DNA of 64,000 bases from contig NZ_JAIWNC010000022.1 of the NCBI RefSeq assembly GCF_020216025.1, forward strand, positions 124,001-188,000. Direction: 5' to 3'. The stretch's first letter is position 1, and each line of letters starts with the position of its first letter. The notes beneath the pieces were generated by a model. It saw nothing but the letters and a program-made list of their open reading frames with translations, was not told where the DNA came from and searched no databases. The position numbers and the translations under genes were made by a program. The DNA comes from Jidongwangia harbinensis. GTDB lineage: Bacteria > Actinomycetota > Actinomycetes > Mycobacteriales > Micromonosporaceae. This document shows positions 16,101-23,630 of the stretch, in pieces.

Positions 16101-16690
16101 CCACCCGCACCGGCGACCTGCTGCGCCTGCGCGTCGCGGAACACGTGGACAGCACCGACCGGCACTTCTCGATCGACGAGGCGGACCAGGCGTCCGCGTC
16201 GCTGTGGCGCGACGGCGCGCTGCTCGCCGAGCTGCCGGACGCCTGGCGGGACGTCACCACCACGCCCGGCGCGGCCGGATACGAACTGCGGCTCAGCACG
16301 GTCCGCGGCGGCGACGACTGGGTCCACGGCACCCGCACCGACAGCGCCTGGACCTTCCGGTCCGGCGCCGACGGGGTGCTGCCGCTGCTGCAGGTGGGCT
16401 ACGACGCGCCGGTCGACCAGAACGGGGCCGCCGCCGGTGGGGCGCACCGGATCGGCCTGTCGTTGCGCACTCCGGGCCGCACCGGCACACCGAAACGCAC
16501 CACCCTGCGGGCGGAGATGTCCGGCGACGACGGCGCCACCTGGCGGACGCTCGCCGTCACCGGGCGGGACGGCGCGTACACGGCGACCGTGCCGGCCGGT
16601 GACACCCCGGTGTCGCTGCGGATCCACGCTGTCGACCGGGACGGCAACGCGGTGACCCAGACCGTCGTCCGCGCCTACGGCCGTCGATGA
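13124..16690 (+). CDS. Large secreted S8 serine protease
   Basis: 1188 aa. Signal peptide (MRPLRRTAGVLAAVLTAPGLALAGSP), a propeptide of about 180 residues, the subtilase domain with Asp in VAVLDTGVDQTHPDL, His in DRHGHGTHVAS and Ser in NGTSMATPHVAG (roughly residues 210, 245 and 420), a PA-like/Fn-type region after it and a long beta-rich C-terminal part (~650 residues) of no clear family. Similar giant subtilases are common in Streptomyces and Actinoplanes. Start chosen at ATG 13124 because of GAAGGAG 10 bp upstream and the clear signal peptide. Followed by a 13-bp hairpin terminator. Confidence 0.9.
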   Translation: MRPLRRTAGVLAAVLTAPGLALAGSPPAAAAPAAPPAPPTRAVTLITGDVVELTAAGDRTAATVRPAPGRDGVTFHTLESDDGLRVLPSDVVPLLHAGRLDADLFDVERLLADGYGDATTPTLPLIVQGGAAGLRVQRTGERRLPSLDAVAFRAGKESLAGFWQSRAGMRAADAGRIWLDGRVRPVLDRSTAQIGAPTAWQAGLDGRGVTVAVLDTGVDQTHPDLVGRVTEARNFSESADAVDRHGHGTHVASTVAGTGAASAGRRKGVAPGAGLLVGKVLDDSGSGYESSIVEGMQWAADAGARVVNLSLGGDATDGTDPMSAALNDISARTGTLFVVAAGNAGGAASTVGSPGTADAALTVGAVDRAERIAGFSSRGPRLGDLGLKPEITAPGVGIVAARAAGTAMGDPVDARYTAANGTSMATPHVAGAAAVLAQQHPDWTAAQLKNALVSTVRTAPGTDVYAQGAGRVDVARAVTQTVTGSGTVDFGVHHVGETPAVHTRTVTYTNAGASPVTLTLDVPAAVTVASRTVTVPAGGTADVPVTLDLTRIDPGPHTGWLRATAGDTVVTTAVAATYDPPQYTVTVRAVDRNGRPTMVPVLALHGDDRRSDVLGWVGDGAVTYRVLAGDYLLHALVDGGSQEEVTLVTNPELRVDRDIEVLLDARTGTPIRIETPRPAEQRAILSYYVHRVTGSGREIAHGVMHFSTVREVNVTPTKRVREGTFEFSSRWQLEAPMVRAVVPGVPGPHRINLHGHSPAYTGTRQFPLTVWGTGDVRGTAVLLPPDPDTDERTRIAEAAAAGAAAVLAVRPADWSPWTVWRPDGDRLPVPAVVVGYADGNRLLARAARPGASIALTLTTSSPYLYDVIQVSRNRVPERIEHRVTPENTMRITSRYAHNGGFDWIREQRFGWRPWQEYAWNDTVRAVRTPSVRQEWVSAGDSVWQHRVHPAYPWGDGMLQSGLTHVPQSYRPGQSREAWAEPVVRPATPDGFSSTRTGDLLRLRVAEHVDSTDRHFSIDEADQASASLWRDGALLAELPDAWRDVTTTPGAAGYELRLSTVRGGDDWVHGTRTDSAWTFRSGADGVLPLLQVGYDAPVDQNGAAAGGAHRIGLSLRTPGRTGTPKRTTLRAEMSGDDGATWRTLAVTGRDGAYTATVPAGDTPVSLRIHAVDRDGNAVTQTVVRAYGRR

Positions 16691-16698
16691 CCGATATC

Positions 16699-16736
16699 GG
16701 CGGCGGCCCGGGCACCGCCATGACCGGGCCGCCGCC
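16699..16736 (+). terminator. Perfect 13-bp hairpin after the large protease gene
   Basis: GGCGGCGGCCCGG (16699-16711) pairs perfectly with 16724-16736 around a 12-nt loop. Outside it ATAT lies on both sides, extending pairing after one mismatch. No T-run. It ends 2 bp before the -10 box of the next gene. Confidence 0.7.
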
Positions 16737-16738
16737 AA

Positions 16739-16744
16739 TATCCT
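16739..16744 (+). promoter_or_regulatory. -10 box of a leaderless gene
   Basis: TATCCT lies 6 nt before ATG 16751. No Shine-Dalgarno sequence is present, so the downstream gene is probably translated from a leaderless mRNA. Confidence 0.5.
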
Positions 16745-16750
16745 CTAGGC

Positions 16751-17200
16751 ATGCGCATCACCGCGGAACTACAGGCCACCGGCGGCAACACGACCGGTTT
16801 CCGGATTCCCGACGAGGACGTCGCGGCGCTCGGCGGCGGCGGCCGGCCCAAGGTCGTCGTCACCGTGCGGGGGTACGAGTTCCGCTCGTCGATCGCCCGG
16901 ATGGGCGGGGAGTACTGGCTCGGTGTCAGCGCGGAACGCCGTACCGCCGCCGGGGTGCGGGCCGGGGACGTGCTGGACCTGGACATCGCGCTGGACACCG
17001 CGGAGCGGACGGTGGACGTACCCGAGGATCTGGCCGCCGCGCTGGCGCGGGAACCGGCCGCCAAGGCCTTCTTCGACGGCCTGTCGGTGAGCGCCCGCAC
17101 CTGGCACGTGCTGCAGGCGGAGGGCGCCAGGACCGCGGAGACACGGGCCCGGCGGATCGCCAAGTCGGTGCAGATGCTGGCCGAGGGCCGGGCGCGCTAG
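16751..17200 (+). CDS. YdeI/OmpD-associated family protein with DUF1905
   Basis: 149 aa small cytoplasmic protein. The N-terminal ~95 residues match the DUF1905 pattern (TAELQATGGNTTGFRIPDEDVAALGGGGRPKVVVTVRGYEFRSS), followed by the YdeI-type segment with PEDLAAALAREPAAKAFFDGLS and the C-terminal helix ending RRIAKSVQMLAEGR. The molecular role of the family is not established. The last 4 bp overlap the stop of the convergent regulator gene. Confidence 0.8.
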   Translation: MRITAELQATGGNTTGFRIPDEDVAALGGGGRPKVVVTVRGYEFRSSIARMGGEYWLGVSAERRTAAGVRAGDVLDLDIALDTAERTVDVPEDLAAALAREPAAKAFFDGLSVSARTWHVLQAEGARTAETRARRIAKSVQMLAEGRAR

Positions 17201-18144
17201 AGCCAGCCACGTTTCGCGGCCTGGAACGCCAGTCCGGTACGGGTGTCCACGCCGGCCACCGCCATCAGACGGTCCAGCCGGCGTTGCACCGTGCGCCGGC
17301 TGACGCCCAGCTGGGTGGCGATCGACTTGTCCGGCAGCCCGGACACGAACAACGACAGCAGCAGCACGTCGGGCTCGTCCGCCGCGGCGTTCGCCAGCAC
17401 CGGCGTGGCCCGCTCCCAGTAACTCTCGAACAGCGCCACCAGCGCGTCCAGCAACTCGCTGGACCGGATCAGCGCGGCGGTCGGCTCACCCACGCCGCGC
17501 GAGGAGTCCGGCACCAGCGGGCAGATCGCCAGCGCCCGGTCGGCGACCGCCAGCCGCACCGGCAGGCTGGGCAGCGTACGGGCCTGCTCGCCCAGCTTGA
17601 TCGACTCCACGATGCCGGCCAGCTCGCCCGGTCGCTCCAGCAGCTCCCGCTCGTAGATCGCCCGGTACCGCACGCCGCGCTGCAACGCGGAACCCTCCTC
17701 GGCGTTCTCCGGGCCGGCCATGGCGATCGGATTGGCCCGGCAGAACCAGAGAATCTCGTCGCGCGCCGACTCCTGCATCTCGCGCAGCCGCTCCCGCAAC
17801 GCCGGCGCGCCGACCACGATCTCCACCAGATGCTCGGCGCTGCGCCGGCGGGTGCTGGTCCGGTAGTCCTCGCTGAGCGCGGCGACCACCCGGCGCGCCG
17901 CCTCCAGCTCCTGCTGGCGCCGCAGCAGCACGTCACCGAGCGCGACGTCCGGCGGCAGCGCGTGAAAGACCGGTCCCGGCGTCACCAGACCCCGGTCCCG
18001 CAACGACGCCAGGAGCCGCTCGGCCTCGGCAAGCGACACCCCGGCGAGCCCGGCGACCCGGCCCGCGTCGGCCCCGGAGACGCCCAGTAGCAGCCGGAAG
18101 ACGCGCTGCTCACCCATCGACAGAACCGCGAACCCCCCACCCAT
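17197..18144 (-). CDS. LuxR-type HTH regulator with TrmB-like N-terminus
   Basis: 315 aa with the chosen start. N-terminal winged-helix-like segment (EQRVFRLLLGVSGADAGRVAGLAGVSLAEAERLLASLRDRGLV), a central ~180-residue sensor part (phospholipase-D/TrmB-like) with few recognisable motifs, and a C-terminal LuxR-type HTH (SGLPDKSIATQLGVSRRTVQRRLDRLMAVAGVDTRTGLAFQAAKRGW). This layout is common in actinobacteria, often near secreted or metabolic genes, with unknown ligands. Starts at 18144 (ATG), 18117 (ATG) or 18171 (GTG) are all possible; none has a good Shine-Dalgarno site. Confidence 0.8.
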   Translation of the reverse strand: MGGGFAVLSMGEQRVFRLLLGVSGADAGRVAGLAGVSLAEAERLLASLRDRGLVTPGPVFHALPPDVALGDVLLRRQQELEAARRVVAALSEDYRTSTRRRSAEHLVEIVVGAPALRERLREMQESARDEILWFCRANPIAMAGPENAEEGSALQRGVRYRAIYERELLERPGELAGIVESIKLGEQARTLPSLPVRLAVADRALAICPLVPDSSRGVGEPTAALIRSSELLDALVALFESYWERATPVLANAAADEPDVLLLSLFVSGLPDKSIATQLGVSRRTVQRRLDRLMAVAGVDTRTGLAFQAAKRGWL

Positions 18145-18536
18145 CCGCGCCACTGTACGAGCCGCCCGCACAGGTGTCGATCTTGGTCACCGATCCGACG
18201 GCGGTCCAGGTCTTGGACGTCCGGGGGGGCGACCGTCCCCGGCTTACCAGCGTCTGGCGGGCGGTGTGGTGGTGCAGGCCCAGGGTGGTGGGTGTGCTGT
18301 GGCCGATGTTGAGCTCGTGTGGTTTCCGGGTGCGGAGCGGGCCGCATTTCCGCGCGTGGTGTGGGGTGGTGGCGCGTGTGGTTTCGAGGTGCGGAGCGAG
18401 CCGTGTTTCCGCACACGGTGTTGGGGGTGGTGGCGCGTGTGGTTTCGGGGTGGGGAGCGAGCCGTGTTTCCGCACGCGGTGCTCTCTTCGGAGCGGCGCG
18501 TGGTGCAGACCTCGCACTACCTCTGCGCCTGGCCGG

Positions 18537-18552
18537 CAGTGGTGTACCACTG
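18537..18552. repeat. Palindrome CAGTGGT-GT-ACCACTG
   Basis: Perfect 7-bp arms with a 2-bp centre. It shares the GGTGTACCA core with the larger palindrome at 18714-18745, so both may be sites for the same DNA-binding protein. Confidence 0.7.
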
Positions 18553-18713
18553 AGGCGATTGCAGCGGGGCTGCCGCTGCCGTACCGCGGTCTCGGCGTGG
18601 AGCCCAAACGGGCGCCGGGCGGCTCGAGGCGGTCGGTCTGCCGCGCGCGCTGCCGCCGGACCGGCTCTCGGTGGAACACCACGGGTGGTTATTGGGCCGC
18701 CCATACCAGCATC

Positions 18714-18745
18714 GGTGTACCAGTGGAGCGCTCCACTGGTACACC
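18714..18745. repeat. Perfect 32-bp palindrome
   Basis: The 16-bp arm GGTGTACCAGTGGAGC is followed at once by its exact reverse complement, with no spacer. The centre (GGAGCGCTCC) resembles the core of CebR/LacI-type operators. It lies between the two halves of the 61-bp repeat locus, far (about 370 bp) from the next start codon. Function unknown. Confidence 0.9.
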
Positions 18746-19081
18746 ACGGTCGGGCATGCCCTCGGGGTGGTGGCGTGTGGGGATTCCGGGTGCGGAGCGA
18801 GCCGTATCCCTGCACGCGGTGTTGGGGGTGGCGGCGCGTGTGGTTTCGGGGTGCGGAGCGCGCCGTAGTTCTGCACGCCGGGCACGATTGACAAGGCGGG
18901 CCGGATGTCGAGGAAGCTCGCGGCGGTTGGTCGTGGACGGGCGGCGGGGACCGAGGTGGGAGCGGCTCCGACAGTGGGCAGATCGAGGCATGGCGCGTGC
19001 CCGATTCGGGTGCAGGACGGTGGTTTCTGGCCGTAAGACCCGTCACTGGCGGATCTGGTCAGACCATTCCGGCGGCTGGCG

Positions 19082-20377
19082 ATGAGACAGGGGTCCCGCC
19101 TGCCTCGAACCGGATGGATCATGCTCACCTCAGTTCTCGGAGTCCTCGCCGCCGCCCTGACCATCGCTCTTCCCTGGCCGCAGGTCTGGCGGTGCTGGAT
19201 CGGCGGCCGCACCACCGGCCTGTCCGCCAGCTCCTGCTGGCTCGGTGCCGCCATGCCGATCGGCTGGATGGCGTACGGCCTGCTGCTCCGGGACCCCATC
19301 CAGGTCGTGACGAACGTCGGTACCGGCGTTGCCGGCCTCGCGGTCCTGGCGGCGCTGCTGATCAGCCGGCGGGACCTGCGCCGCGGCCGGGCGCTGCTGG
19401 CGACCGCGTCGACCGCGGGGGTGCTGCTGATCGCGGTGGTGCTGAGTGGTCTGGGTGCGGCCCTGCCCGGGTACGACGGCGTCCAGGTAGCGCCGATGCT
19501 GGGCGCGGTGCTGGCCATCGCGTCGATCGTGTCCGCCGTGCCGCAGCCGCTGTCGTTGCTGCGCGATCGTCGTCAGGACCTGTCCGGGGTCTCCCCGCTG
19601 CGTTGGCAGCTGGCTGCGGCGGCGTGCGCGTGCTGGCTCGGCTACGGGATCGGCATGGGGCAGGCGGCGGTCTGGGCGTCGGGGTCGGCCGGCCTGCTGG
19701 GTGCGCTCGTCGTCTGCGTGGTGCTGGTCGTGCGCAAGGACGCTCCGGTGGTCGCCTCGGCCGCAACGGTCCGCACGGAATCGTCGGCCGCAACGGTCCG
19801 CACGGAATCGTCGGCCGCAACGGTCTCCGCGGCGTCGTCGGCGGCGACAGTCCCCGCGGCGTCGTCGGCGGCGACAGTCCCCGCGGCGTCGTCGGCGGCG
19901 ATGGTCCCGGCGGTGCCCGCCGTGGCTGCGGCCACTCCGGTCGTGCGTGCCGCGGTCATGCCGGTCGTGCGCGCCGCGGTCATGCCGGTCGTGCGCGCCG
20001 CGGTCATGTCGGCGGAGAGCCGCCCGGTCACCGGCGCGGTCCGTGGCGTGGCCCGAGTCCCGGTCGCAGTCGCCTCGTCGGTGAACGCCCCGTCGGTAAA
20101 CGCCTCGTCCGTGCCGGCCTCGTCCGTGCCGGCCTCGTCCGTGCCGGCCTCGTCCGTGCCGGCCGTCCCGTCCGCAGTGGCTCGCTCTGCGGTGGCTCAC
20201 CCTGTGGTGGCTCGCTCTGCGGCGGCTCACCCTGCGGTGGCTCAGTCGGCGGTGGCTCACCCTGCGGTGGCTCAGTCCGCGGTGGCCTCGCCCGGGCTGG
20301 GGTCTTCCGCGGACCCCGCGCACGGTTCCGCCGCCCACCCGGCCGACGCGCCGACGCTGATTCTGGTCGCGGCCTGA
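19082..20377 (+). CDS. 7-TM PQ-loop (SWEET-like) membrane protein with long repetitive C-terminal tail
   Basis: 431 aa. Residues ~14-222 contain seven hydrophobic segments in a 3-1-3 arrangement with two PQ-loop signatures: ALPWPQVWRCWIGGRTTGLSASS in the first triple and SAVPQPLSLLRDRRQDLSGVSP in the second. That is the layout of full-length SWEET sugar transporters, whereas most bacterial members are three-helix SemiSWEETs. The remaining ~205 residues are an Ala/Val/Ser/Pro tail made of short tandem repeats (SAATVRTES, AVMPVVRA, ASSVP, AVAHPAVAQS). Substrate unknown. The true start may be the ATG at 19121 (MLTSVLG), as no Shine-Dalgarno site precedes 19082. Confidence 0.7.
   Translation: MRQGSRLPRTGWIMLTSVLGVLAAALTIALPWPQVWRCWIGGRTTGLSASSCWLGAAMPIGWMAYGLLLRDPIQVVTNVGTGVAGLAVLAALLISRRDLRRGRALLATASTAGVLLIAVVLSGLGAALPGYDGVQVAPMLGAVLAIASIVSAVPQPLSLLRDRRQDLSGVSPLRWQLAAAACACWLGYGIGMGQAAVWASGSAGLLGALVVCVVLVVRKDAPVVASAATVRTESSAATVRTESSAATVSAASSAATVPAASSAATVPAASSAAMVPAVPAVAAATPVVRAAVMPVVRAAVMPVVRAAVMSAESRPVTGAVRGVARVPVAVASSVNAPSVNASSVPASSVPASSVPASSVPAVPSAVARSAVAHPVVARSAAAHPAVAQSAVAHPAVAQSAVASPGLGSSADPAHGSAAHPADAPTLILVAA
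19761..20280 (+). repeat. Nested tandem repeats coding the tail of the SWEET-like protein
   Basis: Several families in a row: a 27-bp unit about five times (19761-19895, CCGCAACGGTCCGCACGGAA... type), a 24-bp unit three times (about 19940-20008, GTCGTGCGCGCCGCGGTCATG core), a 15-bp unit four times (20104-20163, CGTCCGTGCCGGCCT) and a 24-bp unit of GCGGTGGCTCACCCT type (20190-20280). All keep the frame. Length is likely to vary between strains. Confidence 0.85.
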
Positions 20378-20420
20378 GCGGACCGCCCGATCGGGTCCGT
20401 GACAAGCGGGGTGGGCGCGG

Positions 20421-20449
20421 GCGTTCCCGTCATACGATGACGGGAACGC
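20421..20449 (+). promoter_or_regulatory. Perfect 13-3-13 palindrome overlapping a -10 box
   Basis: GCGTTCCCGTCAT (20421-20433) and its exact complement (20437-20449) flank ACG. TACGAT (20433-20438) in its centre is a good -10 hexamer, and a strong Shine-Dalgarno site (GAGGAGG) with GTG 20468 follows. The position fits an operator that blocks RNA polymerase; it could also act as terminator of the preceding gene. Confidence 0.65.
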
Positions 20450-20467
20450 CGACAGCGAGGAGGCGCC

Positions 20468-21472
20468 GTGCTGAGTCGCGCGACGACGGTACGCGAGCAG
20501 GAGCAGTCCCCGGCGCCCCCGATGCGCCGCCCGGTGCCCGCCGCCGGACTGCACGCCGGTGGCAACCGCGCGGTGTCCGCGCTCTTCGCCCGGCTGGAGG
20601 ACGCGCCGGTGGCGGAGGCGGCGCCGGTCGCTCCGGCTCCGGCCCCGGTCGCCACGTCGGAGCAGTCGGTCGCGGACGCGCCGGCCGCGGCGTACATCGT
20701 GCCGTTCGACCGGGCGCCGTTGTCCGCGCCGGGGGAGCGGATCATCTTCCGGGCCCGGTTCACCGACCCGGCGCCCGCCGACTACCAGCTGGAGTATTCG
20801 ACGACCGGTGGCGTGTTCACCACCGTCGCCGGGCCGACCACGGTCACCGTGCCGGGGCTCGACTCCGGCAACGTCGACTTCTTCCTGCCGACGCCCTGGC
20901 TCGGCGCCCCGCCGGTGCAGGTGGTGCTAAGGGTACGCAAGATCGCCGACAACTCGGTGTCCGCGACGCACACCTGGAACTTCGGCCTCAAGACCCGGGT
21001 GCCGACCACGATCACCCAGCAGGAGGGCACCGGCGAGATCAGCCTGCCGGGCGTCTACACGTACGACATCGGGCCGGCGATCGTGCCGCTGATGCCGCCG
21101 TTCTACGAGCATCAGACCATCCTGGAACGCTTCGCCAACTGGCGGCTGGGCAACGTGGCGCCCGCCGACATCGCCCCGGCGTACCGCACCGCACACGGGC
21201 TGACCACCGCGGACGCGGTGTCCCGGCACTTCCTCGGCACGTACGCGGGCAACAACGGCACGTTCACCGTCAACGCCGACGACCGGATCGCCGACCGGCA
21301 CGGCGGGCATCCGGACCTGCGCAACCTGGTGGCGAACCTGGTGGCGCCGAAGGACGTCGAGGTCGAGTTGCCGCAGACGTACGAGGCCCAGCCCGGCGTC
21401 GCGCTCGGGAACTACACGGTGACCCGGATTCTCAAGGCGGACGGCACCACGTGGAAGGTCAAGAAGGGATGA
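20468..21472 (+). CDS. Unknown protein with DUF4157/eCIS-like N-terminus
   Basis: 334 aa, GTG start after GAGGAGG. Residues 1-45 (REQEQSPAPPMRRPVPAAG then LHAGGNRAVSALFARLE) resemble the N-terminal tag and the AGN-A-V motif of proteins found with extracellular contractile injection systems; no injection-system genes are in this window. An Ala/Pro-rich linker follows, then a beta-rich, Ig-like region (~75-180) and a C-terminal part (~180-334) with an alpha/beta segment (MPPFYEHQTILERFANWRLGN) and LysM-like ending (VALGNYTVTRILKADGTTWKV). No catalytic motif recognised. Coupled to the next gene by ATGA. Confidence 0.5.
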   Translation: MLSRATTVREQEQSPAPPMRRPVPAAGLHAGGNRAVSALFARLEDAPVAEAAPVAPAPAPVATSEQSVADAPAAAYIVPFDRAPLSAPGERIIFRARFTDPAPADYQLEYSTTGGVFTTVAGPTTVTVPGLDSGNVDFFLPTPWLGAPPVQVVLRVRKIADNSVSATHTWNFGLKTRVPTTITQQEGTGEISLPGVYTYDIGPAIVPLMPPFYEHQTILERFANWRLGNVAPADIAPAYRTAHGLTTADAVSRHFLGTYAGNNGTFTVNADDRIADRHGGHPDLRNLVANLVAPKDVEVELPQTYEAQPGVALGNYTVTRILKADGTTWKVKKG

Positions 21473-21855
21473 CCGCGTCCTGCCGGGTGACCGCGGTCGC
21501 GCTCGGGGACGGGGCGTACGCGCTGCGGTTCACGCTGGCCAACGACGGGTCCACCGAGATCGAGGTGCCGTCGTACGAGCCGTTCGTCTCGTTCGCGGTG
21601 CGGGCGTCGGCGGGCGGCGTGGCGGTGCCGGTGCACGAGCCGGCGCTGGACATCGGGGTGAACCCGACGACGTTGCGGGTACCGGCCGGCGGCACCGTGC
21701 AGCTCGAGACGCCGGTCCGGTTGCGCCTGGACGCCGAGCCGGACACGGACGGTTTCGAGTGGACCGTTCCGCACCCCCGGGACGGTCTTTCCGTGCAGGT
21801 GGAGCTGCGGCTGCCGGCCCCGTTCGACGTACCCTGTGCGGTCGCTCTGCCCTGA
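21469..21855 (+). CDS. Small beta-rich protein of unknown function
   Basis: 128 aa, overlapping the preceding gene by 4 bp (ATGA). No signal peptide or membrane segment. The sequence alternates hydrophobic and polar residues in the manner of a beta-sandwich (ALRFTLANDGSTEIEVPSYEPF, LRVPAGGTVQLETPVRLRL), close to intracellular-protease-inhibitor-like or CARDB-type domains. Probably acts together with the upstream protein. I do not recognise the family. Confidence 0.55.
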   Translation: MTASCRVTAVALGDGAYALRFTLANDGSTEIEVPSYEPFVSFAVRASAGGVAVPVHEPALDIGVNPTTLRVPAGGTVQLETPVRLRLDAEPDTDGFEWTVPHPRDGLSVQVELRLPAPFDVPCAVALP

Positions 21856-21897
21856 CCGCCCCGGCGGACCGCCGGCCCGCGGCGCAAGATGGGGGGC

Positions 21898-22659
21898 ATG
21901 GGTGACGTGAGGTGGACCGGGCCGGCGGTGGCTCTGGTGACGATGTTCGACGACGGCGGCGCGGTGCTCGCCCGGGAGACCGCCGCGCACGCGGCCCGGC
22001 TGGTCGCCGCCGGCATGCGGGCGGTCGTGGTGGCGGGCAGCACCGGCGAGGCCGCCGCGCTCACCGACGCGGAACGCGCCGAAGTGGTGGCCGCGGTCCG
22101 CGAGGCGTGCCCCGACGTGCCGGTGGTGGCGGGCTCGTCCGGGGACTGGTGGCGGCAGGCGGCGGACCGGACCGAGGCGGTGGTGAAGGCCGGCGCGGAC
22201 GCGGTGCTGGTGGCGCCGCCGCGGCTGGGCGGTGCGCTGGACGTGTACTACGGCCGGGTGGCGGAGGCGGCCGGGACCGCTCCGGTGCTCGCGTACCACT
22301 ATCCGGGGGTGGCCGGCGGCGAGGTGCCGGTGGCCGCGCTGACCGGGCTGCCGCTGGCCGGGCTGAAGGACTCCAGTGGCATCCCGGCGCGGCTGGCCGC
22401 GGAGATCGACCTGGAGTGGCCCGGTGCGGTCTACACCGGGTCGGCGGCGCTCACCGGGTACGCCCGCTGGCTGGGCGCCACCGGCGCGATCCTGGCGGTG
22501 GCGAACGTGGCGCCGGAGCTGAGCCTGGCCGCCTGGGACGGCGACGCCGGCGCCCAGCGCGAACTGATCCGCACCGAGCAGTCGTACAAGGCCGGACCGG
22601 GTCTCAAGGCGGCGCTGGCCGACCGCTACGGCACCCCACCGACCCGCCGCCTCGGCTGA
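21898..22659 (+). CDS. Dihydrodipicolinate synthase (DapA) family protein
   Basis: 253 aa TIM-barrel aldolase/lyase. The Schiff-base Lys157 lies in GLKDSSG, the proton-relay Tyr133 in YHYP, and the substrate loop GSTGEAAALT at 48-57. It is shorter than true DapA (about 290) and the arginine that binds the dicarboxylate is not evident, so it may be another member (for example a 2-keto-deoxy-sugar acid aldolase or related lyase). No lysine genes nearby. Start at ATG 21898 after GGGGGG; ATG 21889 also possible. Confidence 0.75.
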   Translation: MGDVRWTGPAVALVTMFDDGGAVLARETAAHAARLVAAGMRAVVVAGSTGEAAALTDAERAEVVAAVREACPDVPVVAGSSGDWWRQAADRTEAVVKAGADAVLVAPPRLGGALDVYYGRVAEAAGTAPVLAYHYPGVAGGEVPVAALTGLPLAGLKDSSGIPARLAAEIDLEWPGAVYTGSAALTGYARWLGATGAILAVANVAPELSLAAWDGDAGAQRELIRTEQSYKAGPGLKAALADRYGTPPTRRLG

Positions 22660-22664
22660 CCGGC

Positions 22665-23558
22665 CTACCCGCGCCGGGCGATGGTCCGGAGCGTGTCGAG
22701 GACCTGCCGGGCCGCGGCGCGGTGCAGGGTCTCCGGCCGGGCGAGGACGTCGATGTGCCGTCCGGCCGGCAGGTCGGCGAGCGGCCGCAACGCCAGCCGG
22801 GGGTCCGGCGGCGTGGTGTAGCCGGGCAGGAGCGCCACCGCCGCGCCCGCGGCGACCACCGACGCGGCGACGGTGAAATCGTTGATCCGGTGGGTGATGG
22901 TCAGCGGCCGGCCGGCCACGGCGGCGATGGCGGCCAGGGTGCCCTGCACCGGGAAGCCGTCGTGCACGCTGATCCATTCCTCGCCGCTGACGTCGGCCAC
23001 GGTCAGCCGGTCCCGGGCGGCGAGCGGGTGGGCCGCGGGCAGCGCCACGTACAGCGGCTCGTAGACCAGCGGTACGACGGCGAGCCGGTCGGTGGGCCAG
23101 GGCGGGCTGTGTTCCAGCCGGTGCGCCAGGACCAGGTCGTAGTCGGCGGTCAGCCCGGGGAAGTCGGCCTGCGCCACGTCGGCGTCGGCGCAGCGTACGG
23201 GCGGGCCGGCGGTCTCGGTCAGCCGCCGGATCAGGGGGGCGAAGTAGGCCAGCCCGGCGCTGTGGAACGCGGCCACGGTCACCGGCACGGCCGGGTCGTC
23301 GAGGTAGCCGTCGACCGCGCGGGCCGCCCGGTCGAGTGCGCTGGACACCTCCACGGCGGCGGCGGCGAGCGCCCGGCCGGCGTCGGTGAGTACCAGCCGG
23401 CGGCCGCGGCGCTCGGTCAGCGGCACCCGGGCCGAGCGTTGCAGCGCGTTGAGTTGTTGCGACACCGCGGACGGCGTGACGTGCACGGCGCGGGCGACCG
23501 CGGCGACGCTGCCGCGGTCGCCGAGTTCCCGGAGAAGGTGCAGGTGACGCAAATCCAT
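22665..23558 (-). CDS. LysR-family transcriptional regulator
   Basis: 297 aa with the standard N-terminal HTH (LRHLHLLRELGDRGSVAAVARAVHVTPSAVSQQLNALQ) and a C-terminal substrate-binding-like domain. It is divergent from an EamA-type exporter gene, the usual position for a LysR protein and its target. The start codon overlaps a TTAG-N6-CTAA dyad. Confidence 0.9.
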   Translation of the reverse strand: MDLRHLHLLRELGDRGSVAAVARAVHVTPSAVSQQLNALQRSARVPLTERRGRRLVLTDAGRALAAAAVEVSSALDRAARAVDGYLDDPAVPVTVAAFHSAGLAYFAPLIRRLTETAGPPVRCADADVAQADFPGLTADYDLVLAHRLEHSPPWPTDRLAVVPLVYEPLYVALPAAHPLAARDRLTVADVSGEEWISVHDGFPVQGTLAAIAAVAGRPLTITHRINDFTVAASVVAAGAAVALLPGYTTPPDPRLALRPLADLPAGRHIDVLARPETLHRAAARQVLDTLRTIARRG

Positions 23559-23571
23559 TAGCGCTCACTAA
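23558..23571. promoter_or_regulatory. LysR-type dyad TTAG-N6-CTAA
   Basis: The dyad fits the T-N11/12-A rule for LysR binding boxes and lies in the 72-bp region between lysR and the transporter gene, touching the lysR start codon, so it could serve autoregulation and activation of the divergent gene. Confidence 0.5.
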
Positions 23572-23630
23572 ACTATCGGTTCACCAGGACGTGTCTTGTC
23601 TACCCGATCCGCCGGTCGCACGCTTCTCGG

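Larger units (their letters stand above)
18317..18890 (+). repeat. Locus B of the 61-bp hairpin repeat family (3 + 2 units) in a 0.9-kb gap
   Basis: Units start at 18317, 18376 and 18437 (spacing 59 and 61), then, after a 340-bp interval holding two palindromes, at 18775 and 18838 (63 bp apart). The unit reads GTGTGGTTTC then a hairpin such as GTGCGGA / TCCGCAC with a 12-nt loop GCGAGCCGTGTT. The whole stretch 18172-19081 between two divergent genes contains no gene I can support; frames seen through it are translations of the repeat. Promoters for both neighbours must lie at its ends. Confidence 0.85.

Noticed and set aside
21898..22659. Lysine biosynthesis dapA
   Set aside because: Shorter than DapA, no clear dicarboxylate-binding Arg, and no lysine genes around; called only at family level.
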